Part shown: positions 47,806 to 55,974 of the stretch, piece after piece | How positions within the stretch are numbered: the first letter of the stretch is position 1 | Layout of the letters: every line of letters begins with the position of its first letter | Source of the DNA: Paenibacillus sp. NAIST15-1 | Lineage (GTDB): Bacteria > Bacillota > Bacilli > Paenibacillales > Paenibacillaceae | DNA length: 64,000 nucleotides | NCBI RefSeq assembly: GCF_001894745.1 | Contig: NZ_BBYF01000002.1 | Span: forward strand, 496,001 to 560,000 | Reading direction: 5' to 3' | Notes under the pieces: model-generated | The model's input: the letters and a program-made list of their open reading frames with translations, nothing else | Database searches by the model: none | What the model was told of the DNA's origin: nothing | Made by a program: the position numbers and the translations under genes

Positions 47806-48313
47806 TCAAGATCAGGTACTAGCCGATTTCCTACAGGAGTTAGCATATCGATATAACAGTGATTATAATGATAATCTTACTCCTGAATCATTCACAAATT
47901 GGAACCTGATGAAGGCTGTTAAGCCCGAATGCGGAATAAAAATATTTCAGTATCTGGAGGATGGCAAGTTCTTTGCCAACCTTCCAGTAATTAAGGATAG
48001 TCAGGAAGTTGTATATGAGTTGAGTAGAATGTTCGAGATATTTATTGTAACTTCTCCTTGGAACAAATACAGTGTAATCCATAAGTTTGAATGGCTGGAA
48101 AAGAACTTTCCATTCTTAGACACAAGGAATTTTGTATTTACGCAGAATAAGCAAATTATTAATCCTGATTATTTTATTGATGATAGAGCATTTAATTTCG
48201 AAGGAATTAGTGGACATAAATTATTATTTGATGCAGCACACAACCAGAAAGAAACAGGATATTACAGAGTGCATGACTGGAAGGAGATTGGCGATATCTT
48301 TAAAGTAATCTAG
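47783..48313 (+). CDS. 5'(3')-deoxyribonucleotidase-like HAD phosphatase
   Basis: A 176-residue protein with D8-Q-D10-Q-V-L at the N-terminus (HAD motif I DxDxV), FIVTSPWN (motif II, Ser) and FIDDRAFNFE (motif IV). This is the NT5C family that dephosphorylates dNMPs. With the kinase overlapped upstream it would balance nucleotide pools during phage replication, possibly linked to modified or preferred nucleotides. Confidence 0.82.
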   Translation: MRKKIAIDQDQVLADFLQELAYRYNSDYNDNLTPESFTNWNLMKAVKPECGIKIFQYLEDGKFFANLPVIKDSQEVVYELSRMFEIFIVTSPWNKYSVIHKFEWLEKNFPFLDTRNFVFTQNKQIINPDYFIDDRAFNFEGISGHKLLFDAAHNQKETGYYRVHDWKEIGDIFKVI

Positions 48314-48350
48314 GATTTATATCATGATAAAGAAGTCAGACAGGTAAGCG

Positions 48351-48368
48351 ATAAAAGGAATGTTTCAT
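48351..48368 (+). repeat. Intergenic stem-loop, ATRAAA-N6-TTTYAT family
   Basis: ATAAAA-ggaatg-TTTCAT, one A:C mismatch, before AAAGAGGTG. Confidence 0.45.
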
Positions 48369-48386
48369 TAATAAAGAGGTGTTCAT

Positions 48387-48605
48387 TTGAAATTTCCTGA
48401 TGAGTGTATTTGTGCCATTAAATATAATTTGAATACAATTAAAACAGTAGAACGCAGAACAGAATACTTTTCATTCATTGAAAGACAGGAATTCATTAAA
48501 GAGTATTATCGACTTAAAAAGGCATGGTACGCAAGTGATGTTAAAGCATATTATGCAGAGTTGAAAGAGATGATCGATGTCAATCAAATGTTGACTTCGA
48601 TTTAG
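48387..48605 (+). CDS. Hypothetical protein, 72 aa
   Basis: TTG start behind AGAGGTG. Basic helical protein (FSFIERQEFIKEYYRLKKAW). Unknown. Confidence 0.6.
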   Translation: MKFPDECICAIKYNLNTIKTVERRTEYFSFIERQEFIKEYYRLKKAWYASDVKAYYAELKEMIDVNQMLTSI

Positions 48606-48629
48606 AAAATTATAAAAAGGAGAATGTTC

Positions 48630-49373
48630 ATGCCTAGATCAAGAACGTATAAGCTGTTTCATTCGTGTGAGGAAGAAGAGAGTAAAATCTATTTTAAAAC
48701 TACTATGAAAGATGAATACTTGATAAAGCTTATTAAAATCTGGTTGCTGCGTCTTTCAAATATTGTCCAAGAATATGACTTCGGAACAGATGAGATGATG
48801 AAAATCCTTGAGACATTCAATTGTGTGCAGGTTAATGAAAAAGATGTTAGAACTTACTATGAGGCCAATTTGTATGATATCTGGGAGTATGCGAACACAT
48901 GGTATTCTGATGAGGAGGTTTACAGTCCTGAGTTTACTAATCCAGAAGCAGAGAAAGTATTTAAGCTAGTAGTTAAACGCAATGAAGAATGGTATGGAAA
49001 GCTTAGATGTGAAGAAAATAATTCAACACGCAAAAAATTGTGGGAAGAATTATGGAAAGATATTTGTACTAATGAAGATGGCACATTAAATCTTGAGCAG
49101 ATTCAACGAGAGCTTGCCGATTTACATTATATGATAGAGCATGTTCCTAAAGTATACAGTGCAGTAACAGGGGACACATTATCTAAGCCAACTTATGCCT
49201 CAAAAACGGTTATTAGATTCTATGAAAATCACTTAAATGAAGTGGTAAAAGATAGGTTTGATGAGGTAATTACTGCTCTTGAAGAAAAGTGGAATAACGC
49301 AGATTTAGATGGTGAGGATGGAATTGCTGAAGGGCTTACGTATGCTATTGACTTGATTGAAAATTATAAATGA
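48630..49373 (+). CDS. Conserved phage hypothetical protein, 247 aa
   Basis: The C-terminal half has LADLHYMIEHVPKVYSAVTG then DTLSKPTYASKTVIRFYENH, a block I recognise as recurring in phage and bacterial genomes without known function. The N-terminal half is helical. ATG 48630 is 7 nt after AAGGAG. Confidence 0.7.
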   Translation: MPRSRTYKLFHSCEEEESKIYFKTTMKDEYLIKLIKIWLLRLSNIVQEYDFGTDEMMKILETFNCVQVNEKDVRTYYEANLYDIWEYANTWYSDEEVYSPEFTNPEAEKVFKLVVKRNEEWYGKLRCEENNSTRKKLWEELWKDICTNEDGTLNLEQIQRELADLHYMIEHVPKVYSAVTGDTLSKPTYASKTVIRFYENHLNEVVKDRFDEVITALEEKWNNADLDGEDGIAEGLTYAIDLIENYK

Positions 49374-49385
49374 TAAGAGGAGCGT

Positions 49386-50330
49386 GTGGAATTATTGAAA
49401 AGAGGCTCAAAAGAATATCCTAGACATGTTTGTGGTTTAAGTGGAGGCAAGGACTCTACGGCGATGGTTATATACATTAAGGAAAACTATCCAGAAATAT
49501 TTGATAAACTTGAACTATTCTTCACAGATACGGGAAGCGAACTACCTGAAATTTATACATATCTTGATAGGCTAGAGAAGCATCTAGGAAAGCCCATTCT
49601 ACGGATTAAAGCTGCTCCAAAAACAACTGAAAAATTTAAAGTTGTAAGTGGGATAGATGAATCGAATCCTTTCGAGGAACTATTGGAACAATATAACGGT
49701 TTTCTTCCAGCACCAAATGCAAGATGGTGTACCAGAACAATGAAAATTGTCCCTTTAGAACAGTGGATTGGTAAAGACCATTGTGTAAGTTATATTGGGA
49801 TTAGAGCTGATGAAGAAAGAGAAGGCTATAACAGCTCAAAAAGCAAGAGTAAAAACATTAAATCTAGATTCTTGTTTCAAGAGGATGGATTAGTACTTAA
49901 AGATATTTATCAAATTCTTGAAAATTCTATTGGACTTCCCGAATATTATAAATGGAGAACAAGATCAGGATGCTATTTTTGTTTTTATCAACGTCGTGTT
50001 GAATGGGCTATCTTATATAATCTACATCCAGAATGGTATGAGGAATCTAAAAAATATGAAACTCAACATTCTGACGGGAGATTATATACATGGGTGAAAG
50101 ATAAACCTCTTGAGTATATTGAACAAAATTCAGTTGAAATAATAATTAGATACATAAAAAAACAATATAAAAAAGCAATAAATAAAAATGTGTTCACCTT
50201 CAAAGAGGATGAAATGATAGAGCTGATTAAAAGTGGGGAACTGAAGAAGCTGCTAGATAGTTGGGACATGAAAAAACTGCATGATATTGATGGCGAAAAT
50301 AAAGATGGTTGTACAATATGTGCTATATAG
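49386..50330 (+). CDS. PAPS-reductase / DndC-family PP-loop protein
   Basis: A 314-residue protein. SGGKDST (19-25) is the PP-loop that binds ATP or PAPS. RWCTRTMK (C115), then GCYFCFYQRR (C196, C199) and a final CTICAI supply cysteines for an iron-sulfur cluster or catalysis. It belongs with the PAPS reductase/DndC superfamily, though shorter than DndC (about 500 aa). The next gene encodes a sulfur-recognition domain, pointing to sulfur chemistry on nucleic acid. GTG start is close to AGAGGAG. Confidence 0.82.
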   Translation: MELLKRGSKEYPRHVCGLSGGKDSTAMVIYIKENYPEIFDKLELFFTDTGSELPEIYTYLDRLEKHLGKPILRIKAAPKTTEKFKVVSGIDESNPFEELLEQYNGFLPAPNARWCTRTMKIVPLEQWIGKDHCVSYIGIRADEEREGYNSSKSKSKNIKSRFLFQEDGLVLKDIYQILENSIGLPEYYKWRTRSGCYFCFYQRRVEWAILYNLHPEWYEESKKYETQHSDGRLYTWVKDKPLEYIEQNSVEIIIRYIKKQYKKAINKNVFTFKEDEMIELIKSGELKKLLDSWDMKKLHDIDGENKDGCTICAI

Positions 50331-50345
50331 GGACGGTGCTTCTGA

Positions 50346-50936
50346 TTGGACTGGAAACTTTATCGCGCTAATGGAGAATTTCTTCAGGAGGTGAATTGTC
50401 AGTACGATTCACTTGATATCGCCGTAATGATGTATGATGCTACTAAAATTGAAGTTGATTTCATCAATAAGGAAGCTAGAATACTTGTAATTGGAAATAT
50501 TACAGAAGTAGAAGAGCTAAAGAGTAGGCTTCTTAATGTGGGAGCTTGGAAAAGAGAAGGTAGAAAAGCTCCTCATAAACCTTTATTATTATTGTTCTCA
50601 TTAAGCAAACTACTTAAAGAGAATAGAAAAACTCTAAAGTTTGATGAAATAAAAAATGAATTCAAGAAAATCCTTCTTAAATTCGGCGGAACAAAGCGAC
50701 CACATCCTGAGTATCCATTTATATATCTTAAAAACGATGGGATTTGGAAGCTTAATGCCGACATTAATGGTAAGCATATGAACAGTGAACAATTGAGTAT
50801 GCTTGTTGGTGGATTTAATGATGATATTTGCTCAATCTTGGAGAATAATCATGAACTAATTGAAGATTTGATTGACATGATATTAGAAGAGTTCTTCCCT
50901 AAAGAAGTGCATTGTAGTTTATTAGAAGCTATATAA
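50346..50936 (+). CDS. Sulfur-binding-domain (SBD) protein, ScoMcrA-like
   Basis: A 196-residue protein. Residues about 66-165 closely follow the SBD of ScoMcrA-type phos­phorothioate-dependent restriction enzymes: R73-K-A-P-H77-KPLLLLFSLSKLL, then FGGTKRPHPEYPF (Y123-P124-F125) and LKNDGIW (128-134). The H, Y and P positions form the sulfur pocket in that family. There is no HNH nuclease. The first 65 residues are a separate alpha/beta piece. Directly after the PAPS-reductase-family gene, so the two probably work together. TTG start, weak SD. Confidence 0.75.
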   Translation: MDWKLYRANGEFLQEVNCQYDSLDIAVMMYDATKIEVDFINKEARILVIGNITEVEELKSRLLNVGAWKREGRKAPHKPLLLLFSLSKLLKENRKTLKFDEIKNEFKKILLKFGGTKRPHPEYPFIYLKNDGIWKLNADINGKHMNSEQLSMLVGGFNDDICSILENNHELIEDLIDMILEEFFPKEVHCSLLEAI

Positions 50937-50944
50937 GGAATACA

Positions 50945-50962
50945 ATAAAAACAATATTTCAT
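50945..50962 (+). repeat. Intergenic stem-loop, ATRAAA-N6-TTTYAT family
   Basis: ATAAAA-acaata-TTTCAT, one A:C mismatch. Confidence 0.45.
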
Positions 50963-50993
50963 GAGCCAATCACGAAAGGTGGGGTTTGGAGAA

Positions 50994-51278
50994 ATGAAAA
51001 TCCATGGAGATGCTAGTGATAATGAAATAAGTATTGAAATTGGAGATATTATTTCCATAGGAAGCAGTTACTATCTAATTGCTTGGAACTTAAAAGAGTT
51101 CCAAAGTGTAAATGGATATCATCATGACGGAATTCGATTAGTTAATTTATCTACTAGTACAGTAACAGAGCAGCGTTACGGCAGTATTAGTGAGCTAAAA
51201 AGTATCTTGCTTCGTGAAGATAGAAAAGTTGTGATATATGATGGTGAGAGTGTAGAAATGATTTTATCTAGAAAATAA
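50994..51278 (+). CDS. Hypothetical protein, 94 aa
   Basis: ATG 50994 about 10 nt after AAAGGTGGGG; the frame is open to 50961. Beta-rich (SIEIGDIISIGSSYYLIAWN). Unknown. Confidence 0.6.
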   Translation: MKIHGDASDNEISIEIGDIISIGSSYYLIAWNLKEFQSVNGYHHDGIRLVNLSTSTVTEQRYGSISELKSILLREDRKVVIYDGESVEMILSRK

Positions 51279-51332
51279 AAAGTTAAAACTATACATATAA
51301 ATGATGAAATATAGATTTTAAAGGGTGATACT

Positions 51333-51752
51333 ATGAATTTCAATAATAAGATGAATAAACTCAGGGAAGAAATTGAGTTGAAACAGCGTGAGTTAGATAT
51401 ATTGGAAAAGGATAATTTTAATCCATTAGGAAAGTGGAGAATTAGCACCGAGGGAGATTGTGAAGGTCGTTCTAAGAAACAGCTTGGGGATTATACAGGT
51501 AATTTACTTGATATTGTAAAACAATTGAGTAATCAAGCATTCTATTCTCTAGACTGTGAGAGAGTTGAGTATTTACATACAGAACATAAAAAGGAGAGTA
51601 AGGAGGTTCATTTTAGGGTTATAGATAAAAGCATAAAACTGTTTGATAAAGATGAGCAATTACGTAAGTTGTTACCACATGTTTCCGAAGGTCATTCTTT
51701 AAGTCATGGTTATTATTTTGGCGCTGTGAAGTTGGAATGGGAAGAAAAGTGA
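51333..51752 (+). CDS. Hypothetical protein, 139 aa
   Basis: Coiled-coil start (MNKLREEIELKQRELDILEK), then alpha/beta. AAAGGGTG before the ATG. Unknown. Confidence 0.65.
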   Translation: MNFNNKMNKLREEIELKQRELDILEKDNFNPLGKWRISTEGDCEGRSKKQLGDYTGNLLDIVKQLSNQAFYSLDCERVEYLHTEHKKESKEVHFRVIDKSIKLFDKDEQLRKLLPHVSEGHSLSHGYYFGAVKLEWEEK

Positions 51753-51783
51753 AACCTAATCTATTCTAAAAGGAGAAGTGATA

Positions 51784-52029
51784 ATTATCGGTAAAACTAT
51801 TTGTAAGTTTATTGCTTATACATTAATTGGCGTTATTCTTTATTTCTCGATATTCATGCCTGAACTATCAATTACTTTAACTGGTGGTTTTGCATGGGCT
51901 GCTGTTCTATTATCTTATGGTTTTGGATTTATTCTTGTCTACATTGGTTTGTTTGGAGGAGAGTTCACTTACAGCTCTAAAGGTATTAAGGGTTGGATTA
52001 AGGAAATGAGAAAAAGAAACCAAAAATAA
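51784..52029 (+). CDS. Small two-span membrane protein
   Basis: Two transmembrane helices (about 5-25 and 33-57) and a basic tail (KGWIKEMRKRNQK). AGGAG (51771-51775) lies 8 nt before an in-frame ATT (51784) and 5 nt before ATA (51781). GTG 51778 is only 2 nt away. The start is therefore uncertain and may be a non-AUG isoleucine codon. Confidence 0.6.
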   Translation: MIGKTICKFIAYTLIGVILYFSIFMPELSITLTGGFAWAAVLLSYGFGFILVYIGLFGGEFTYSSKGIKGWIKEMRKRNQK

Positions 52030-52059
52030 ATAATAAAAACATGTAAGGGGATTTATGAA

Positions 52060-52419
52060 ATGAATAAACGAGATCTTGATATTGATCTTGTAATATGCAA
52101 TGCTGCAACTCCTTTGCCATGGTTTGTACACAACACTCAGCTTGGAAGATGCCATACGTACACCAGCATTGACGGTGTATTAACGATGGTAGCAGAAGAT
52201 GCTCATACAGCAGATGCAATATTCATTGCGGCAGCACGCGAAGGTTGGCCTGAAGCCATTAGCAGAGCAATATCAGCTGAAAGAGAGGTAGATAGGCTCC
52301 AAAAGGCATTACATGAGATCAACGATCATATAAGAGGCACATCTAATCCAATATCATATATTGTAGAAACACTACATCAGACATTGCCAGAATACATAGA
52401 AAAAGCACCTGAATTTTAA
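52060..52419 (+). CDS. Conserved phage protein, 119 aa
   Basis: NAATPLPWFVHNT, then TADAIFIAAAREGWPEAISR, a block frequent in short phage proteins of unknown function, ending in a helix (EREVDRLQKALHEINDHI). AAGGGG upstream. Confidence 0.65.
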   Translation: MNKRDLDIDLVICNAATPLPWFVHNTQLGRCHTYTSIDGVLTMVAEDAHTADAIFIAAAREGWPEAISRAISAEREVDRLQKALHEINDHIRGTSNPISYIVETLHQTLPEYIEKAPEF

Positions 52420-52425
52420 CATGTA

Positions 52426-52443
52426 ATGAAAGCATCCTTTCAT
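52426..52443 (+). repeat. Intergenic stem-loop, ATRAAA-N6-TTTYAT family
   Basis: Perfect ATGAAA-gcatcc-TTTCAT, 5 nt before AGGAGG. Confidence 0.65.
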
Positions 52444-52462
52444 GGGATAGGAGGTGAATGGA

Positions 52463-53110
52463 ATAGCACTTAAATTACCGACTGTTGAAGAAATTAAACA
52501 ATCAAGACTTAGGTGTAAAGAGGAGGGACAGCTTGAGCGTGTAACATGTGGATTTACTGGACATAGACCAAGTAAGTTAGGTGGTTGCTACAGTTTAAAG
52601 CATCCTGAATCTCTTAGAATTGTGGAGACTCTTAAGCCAATACTTGAGCAACTAATTAATGAAGAAGGAATCAGACAGTTCATTTCAGGTGGAGCTATTG
52701 GATTTGATCAAATTGCATTCTGGACTGTTCAGTCATTGAAAAAGCAATATCCTGAACTTGTAAATATTGTAGCGGTTCCTTTTAAAAATCAACCGTGCAA
52801 ATGGACAGATAAGGAGACTCTTCACTGGTATAACAAAATGCTTCAGGTGGCAGATGAGGTTATTTATGTTGACACTCTCGACAAATACAGTGTTGATGGA
52901 ACAAAAGTTGAAGAATATCATGTAGCAAAAATGCAGAAGAGAAATGAATTCATGGTTGATAAGAGTAGAGTAATGATTGCCTGTTATGATGGGTCAAGAG
53001 GTGGTACTGGAAATTGCGTAGCTTATCTAACAAAGAAGGGAAAAACACTATATCAAATCAATCCAAATTATAATTATAAACTGGAAGTGAGATATGGAAT
53101 ATTCCATTGA
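52463..53110 (+). CDS. yoqJ: YpsA/YoqJ-like SLOG-domain protein (DUF1273)
   Basis: TCGFTGHRPSKLGGCY, GGAIGFDQIAFWTV and IACYDGSRGGTGNCVAYL are the signature blocks of the DUF1273/YpsA group in the SLOG superfamily (DprA-like, nucleotide-sensing). SPbeta YoqJ is such a protein. AGGAGG (52449-52454) ends 8 nt before an in-frame ATA at 52463; the upstream GTG 52454 is part of the SD and ATG 52458 is in another frame with a quick stop. ATA is thus the likely start (215 aa). Confidence 0.8.
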   Translation: MALKLPTVEEIKQSRLRCKEEGQLERVTCGFTGHRPSKLGGCYSLKHPESLRIVETLKPILEQLINEEGIRQFISGGAIGFDQIAFWTVQSLKKQYPELVNIVAVPFKNQPCKWTDKETLHWYNKMLQVADEVIYVDTLDKYSVDGTKVEEYHVAKMQKRNEFMVDKSRVMIACYDGSRGGTGNCVAYLTKKGKTLYQINPNYNYKLEVRYGIFH

Positions 53111-53123
53111 GGAGGATGAAAGA

Positions 53124-53408
53124 ATGTCAAAAAAATATAAATATTATCAAATAGGGTTTGCCGAAAGAGAGTCTGATATAAAATTAATTGATGACATTGT
53201 AACTTTCTTTGGAAGTGTTGAAGTAATAAAAGAAATTGAAAACTCAGGTAGACAGAATCTTTGGTCAACATCGAAATTTTATCATCTCGCTTACTCTCTA
53301 TTTTTCTTTTCGATTAGGGAAAGGTATTGCGATGCAGCAAGACATAAAGAAGCTGTAAAATATAAAAAATCAAGTGAACTTGAGAATTTACCAATATTAA
53401 TAGTATAG
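53124..53408 (+). CDS. Hypothetical protein, 94 aa
   Basis: ATG 53124 behind GAGGAGGATG. Basic helical protein. Unknown. Confidence 0.6.
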   Translation: MSKKYKYYQIGFAERESDIKLIDDIVTFFGSVEVIKEIENSGRQNLWSTSKFYHLAYSLFFFSIRERYCDAARHKEAVKYKKSSELENLPILIV

Positions 53409-53432
53409 GATCATAGTGGATAGGAGATGGAA

Positions 53433-53675
53433 ATGACAATTAACATTAATAAACCAAGTTGCTACGAATTAAAGTTATTCATTACAAAAGGCACATTACT
53501 TATTGCTAATACAAGCGAGTTCGATTTAACAGAGGGTAGGATATATGCAGCCATGAGAAACCAAGGAGATAGCACTTTCGGTGATTGCATCTTCATTAAG
53601 AATAACAAGGGTAATGTAGAAGATTATACATTAGAGAACTTTTGTCTATACGAAGGGGAAATAGTATCACAATAA
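53433..53675 (+). CDS. Hypothetical protein, 80 aa
   Basis: ATG 53433, 6 nt after ATAGGAG. Beta-rich (ELKLFITKGTLLIANTSEFD). Unknown. Confidence 0.6.
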   Translation: MTININKPSCYELKLFITKGTLLIANTSEFDLTEGRIYAAMRNQGDSTFGDCIFIKNNKGNVEDYTLENFCLYEGEIVSQ

Positions 53676-53709
53676 CTTCAAAAATATCTAAACTACTTCT
53701 ATCAACGGA

Positions 53710-53727
53710 ATAAAACATATCTTTCAT
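53710..53727 (+). repeat. Stem-loop, ATRAAA-N6-TTTYAT family
   Basis: ATAAAA-catatc-TTTCAT, one A:C mismatch, ahead of a broken gene. Confidence 0.45.
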
Positions 53728-53792
53728 GCAGTGATTAAAATATTTGAGCTAATCTTCATGATGATGCTAATCATTGCTAGGGGAGTATGTTG

Positions 53793-53909
53793 ATGAAAAA
53801 TTTTAAAAGTAAAAGATGATACAAAGACGTTCGAGCATAATTGGAATCGAAGAAAGATGCAAATAGAGTTTGGGATAAGGTTGATGATTGGTTAGACATC
53901 TTACAGTAA
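53793..53909 (+). pseudogene. Broken small gene with two in-frame stops
   Basis: GGGGAG then ATG 53793 opens MKNFKSKR-stop-YKDVRA-stop-LESKKDANRVWDKVDD and WLDILQ. All three pieces are in one frame and look like a single 38-residue protein interrupted by TGA and TAA. A decayed gene is likeliest. Confidence 0.5.
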
Positions 53910-53917
53910 AAATAAAA

Positions 53918-53940
53918 TAGACCGTCACAATGGACGGTCT
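53918..53940. terminator. Terminator for the leftward secreted-protein gene
   Basis: AGACCGTC/GACGGTCT stem; on the minus strand it is followed by TATTTTATTTTT. Confidence 0.8.
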
Positions 53941-53948
53941 GCCCTGAA

Positions 53949-54251
53949 TTAGATGACTTTGATATGCCATGTCCAGATATGAACGCCATTCTTATATCCG
54001 TAAATAACAGCATTTCCATAACCTTTAGTCACAACTTTAAGTGTTGGTCTTATTTCTACCACCGAGAAACCAGATACTACTTCAAAACGAAGATCATCTC
54101 TAGGAAGCGGATAAGCGCCACCATAATACAGTTCTACGTATGTGTCTCCTGCTGCTGCTTCAACAGATGTTGCGGGTGTTAAGGTGATTCCAACAATTGT
54201 GCTCAAAGCCAGTGATGTACAAAGAAGAATTTTTTGAAGTGATATTTTCAA
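53949..54251 (-). CDS. Secreted small protein, minus strand
   Basis: A 100-residue protein with a signal peptide (cleavage near TSVEAAAG, about residue 33) and a beta-rich mature domain (GYGNAVIYGYKNGVHIWTWH). TTG start, 8 nt after AAAGGAGG. Isolated on the minus strand with its own terminator, as expected for a lysogenic-conversion gene. Function unknown. Confidence 0.75.
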   Translation of the reverse strand: MKISLQKILLCTSLALSTIVGITLTPATSVEAAAGDTYVELYYGGAYPLPRDDLRFEVVSGFSVVEIRPTLKVVTKGYGNAVIYGYKNGVHIWTWHIKVI

Positions 54252-54462
54252 GAAAATAACCTCCTTTTACTGGTATACGTTCAATAGCAGTCTAACATAC
54301 TATAAAAAGGAAATCAATGAAATAATAGACATCTATGGGGTTCCTTACTTCTTAATCACATGTGGAGAATAAAGAGTAGAGAGAGTTTAAAAGATTGGTC
54401 ATTTAGGGGAGTTATTATTAGCTAGAATAAAATCAAATCAAATTTTTATGAGGTGATATTAA

Positions 54463-54678
54463 ATGAACTTTGATCTTGTGTATCTTGAACCGCTTAGTAT
54501 TCATGCTTATAGAAGACCTGATTGTGGAATTCCACTGGTTACAGGAGTGTACTTTATTGAACCAGATGAACACCTTGAAGGTAGACTGTGTTATGAAGTA
54601 ACCTATGAAGATGGATACAAAGATTATGTAACTAAGAGTGATGTAGATGAGGGGAAATACAGATTTTTAGTTAAATAA
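54463..54678 (+). CDS. Hypothetical protein, 71 aa
   Basis: ATG behind GAGGTG. Acidic alpha/beta (YEVTYEDGYKDYVTKSD). The 210 nt before it hold the leader of the leftward gene and nothing else recognisable. Confidence 0.65.
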   Translation: MNFDLVYLEPLSIHAYRRPDCGIPLVTGVYFIEPDEHLEGRLCYEVTYEDGYKDYVTKSDVDEGKYRFLVK

Positions 54679-54720
54679 AATATATATAACTACTATATAT
54701 TATACTTATGGAGGAAAAAA

Positions 54721-55035
54721 TTGAAAAAATTTATTTGTGAAGTAGTTAAAAAAGATAGGTATGAAATTGAAATCGATGATCAAATGTTAGATGAGGACTG
54801 GATGGAGCGTTTTAATTTCTGTAATAGGCTTGAATACGACTGTCTTGAAGAACATGCAGTACGCATCTCTAAACATATGTCAAAAAGTTATGACAGTTAT
54901 ATTGATGGATATGGATACCCTCTTATCAATGGGCATAAGCACTATGCTGCGTTTGATTATCAAGTTGAATCTGGTATAAATATCAAGATTCTCAATGATG
55001 AGGATGATATTGAAGTAGATGTTTTTGAGATATAA
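54721..55035 (+). CDS. Hypothetical protein, 104 aa
   Basis: TTG start behind TGGAGG. Very acidic (pI clearly low by eye), ends in NDEDDIEVDVFEI. Unknown. Confidence 0.65.
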   Translation: MKKFICEVVKKDRYEIEIDDQMLDEDWMERFNFCNRLEYDCLEEHAVRISKHMSKSYDSYIDGYGYPLINGHKHYAAFDYQVESGINIKILNDEDDIEVDVFEI

Positions 55036-55071
55036 AATTACGTTTTTATCATACATAAGGAGGAATCTGTT

Positions 55072-55365
55072 ATGGGGATTATTGATAAATTTAAGGGTTG
55101 GTTTGGTAAGAAGGAGATGGAGAGTGCTATTGATAGCATCAATATGGAAAAAGCGAAACAAGATATCAGTGATGCTGCAAGCAGACTTATTGAAGCGTTC
55201 GGAACTCTTTCAAAGAGTATGGAATATCAAATGAATAACAAAGATATTTGTGAACATGGAAATGAAATTGAACGCTTGACTAAGATTATGAGCAACACAA
55301 AAAACAAAAGAATTAAAAAGAAATTGTTGAAGAGAATCGAGATTCTTAAAGAAAGTGGGTTCTAA
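55072..55365 (+). CDS. Hypothetical coiled-coil protein, 97 aa
   Basis: Amphipathic start MGIIDKFKGWFGKKEMESAI then helices. GGAGG upstream. The start could associate with membranes. Unknown. Confidence 0.65.
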   Translation: MGIIDKFKGWFGKKEMESAIDSINMEKAKQDISDAASRLIEAFGTLSKSMEYQMNNKDICEHGNEIERLTKIMSNTKNKRIKKKLLKRIEILKESGF

Positions 55366-55369
55366 AAAA

Positions 55370-55591
55370 GTGAATAATATAAATATTGAAAAGGTGTTTG
55401 TAAATCAGTTTGGCTCGAAAAAATGGTTCGAAGTTCATTTTAAGTATGATGAACAAACTATCAGTATTAATCTTGACCTTGAGGAAATGAAAAAGCTAGG
55501 AGTAACAAAGTCTTTGAATGGTACAAAAAAGCTAAGAGAATGGCTAATGTCTGATAAAGGCTATGACTATATTAAACGCAGTATGAAATAA
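55370..55591 (+). CDS. Hypothetical protein, 73 aa
   Basis: GTG 55370, 4 nt after the previous stop, so reinitiation is likely. Contains KVFVNQFGSKKWFEVHFKYD. Unknown. Confidence 0.6.
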   Translation: MNNINIEKVFVNQFGSKKWFEVHFKYDEQTISINLDLEEMKKLGVTKSLNGTKKLREWLMSDKGYDYIKRSMK

Positions 55592-55600
55592 CTATTTCAA
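55583..55600 (+). repeat. Intergenic stem-loop, ATRAAA-N6-TTTYAT family
   Basis: ATGAAA-taacta-TTTCAA directly before AGGAG; five pairs. The left arm overlaps the end of the preceding gene. Confidence 0.5.
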
Positions 55601-55610
55601 AGGAGATTAA

Positions 55611-55712
55611 ATGCAATTTTATATACCATTATGGGCAATTCCAGTTATTGGCACTGTTATTATTGTTGGGATTATTTCAATTTGGAAGGTGCTAAGAAAA
55701 CCTTTAGGTTAA
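55611..55712 (+). CDS. Small single-span membrane protein, 33 aa
   Basis: MQFYIPLWAIPVIGTVIIVG followed by a short basic tail: one transmembrane helix. AAAGGAG before the ATG. Possibly a regulator of a membrane protein or a toxin. Confidence 0.6.
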   Translation: MQFYIPLWAIPVIGTVIIVGIISIWKVLRKPLG

Positions 55713-55753
55713 ATTATATGAAATTAAATAAAATAAATATATGAGGTGATAAA

Positions 55754-55903
55754 ATGAGTATGCAATATGGAGCTGACGATAAGAGCAAAGTTGGAGAGTT
55801 AGTTCAAAAATTATTGGATTCATGGCCTTATGATGATGAATACTTGAAGATTCGAGTACATTATTCGGATGGATCTTGGTTTGTAACACGAGACCATAAA
55901 TAA
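55754..55903 (+). CDS. Small protein, 49 aa
   Basis: GAGGTGAT before ATG. A helix then strands (YLKIRVHYSDGSWFVTRD). Unknown. Confidence 0.55.
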   Translation: MSMQYGADDKSKVGELVQKLLDSWPYDDEYLKIRVHYSDGSWFVTRDHK

Positions 55904-55974
55904 GTAGGTTATAAATTCTTGATTTTATAAAAAAGACAGCCTCACCGTAGCAAGACCGCCTTAACCAAATCTAT

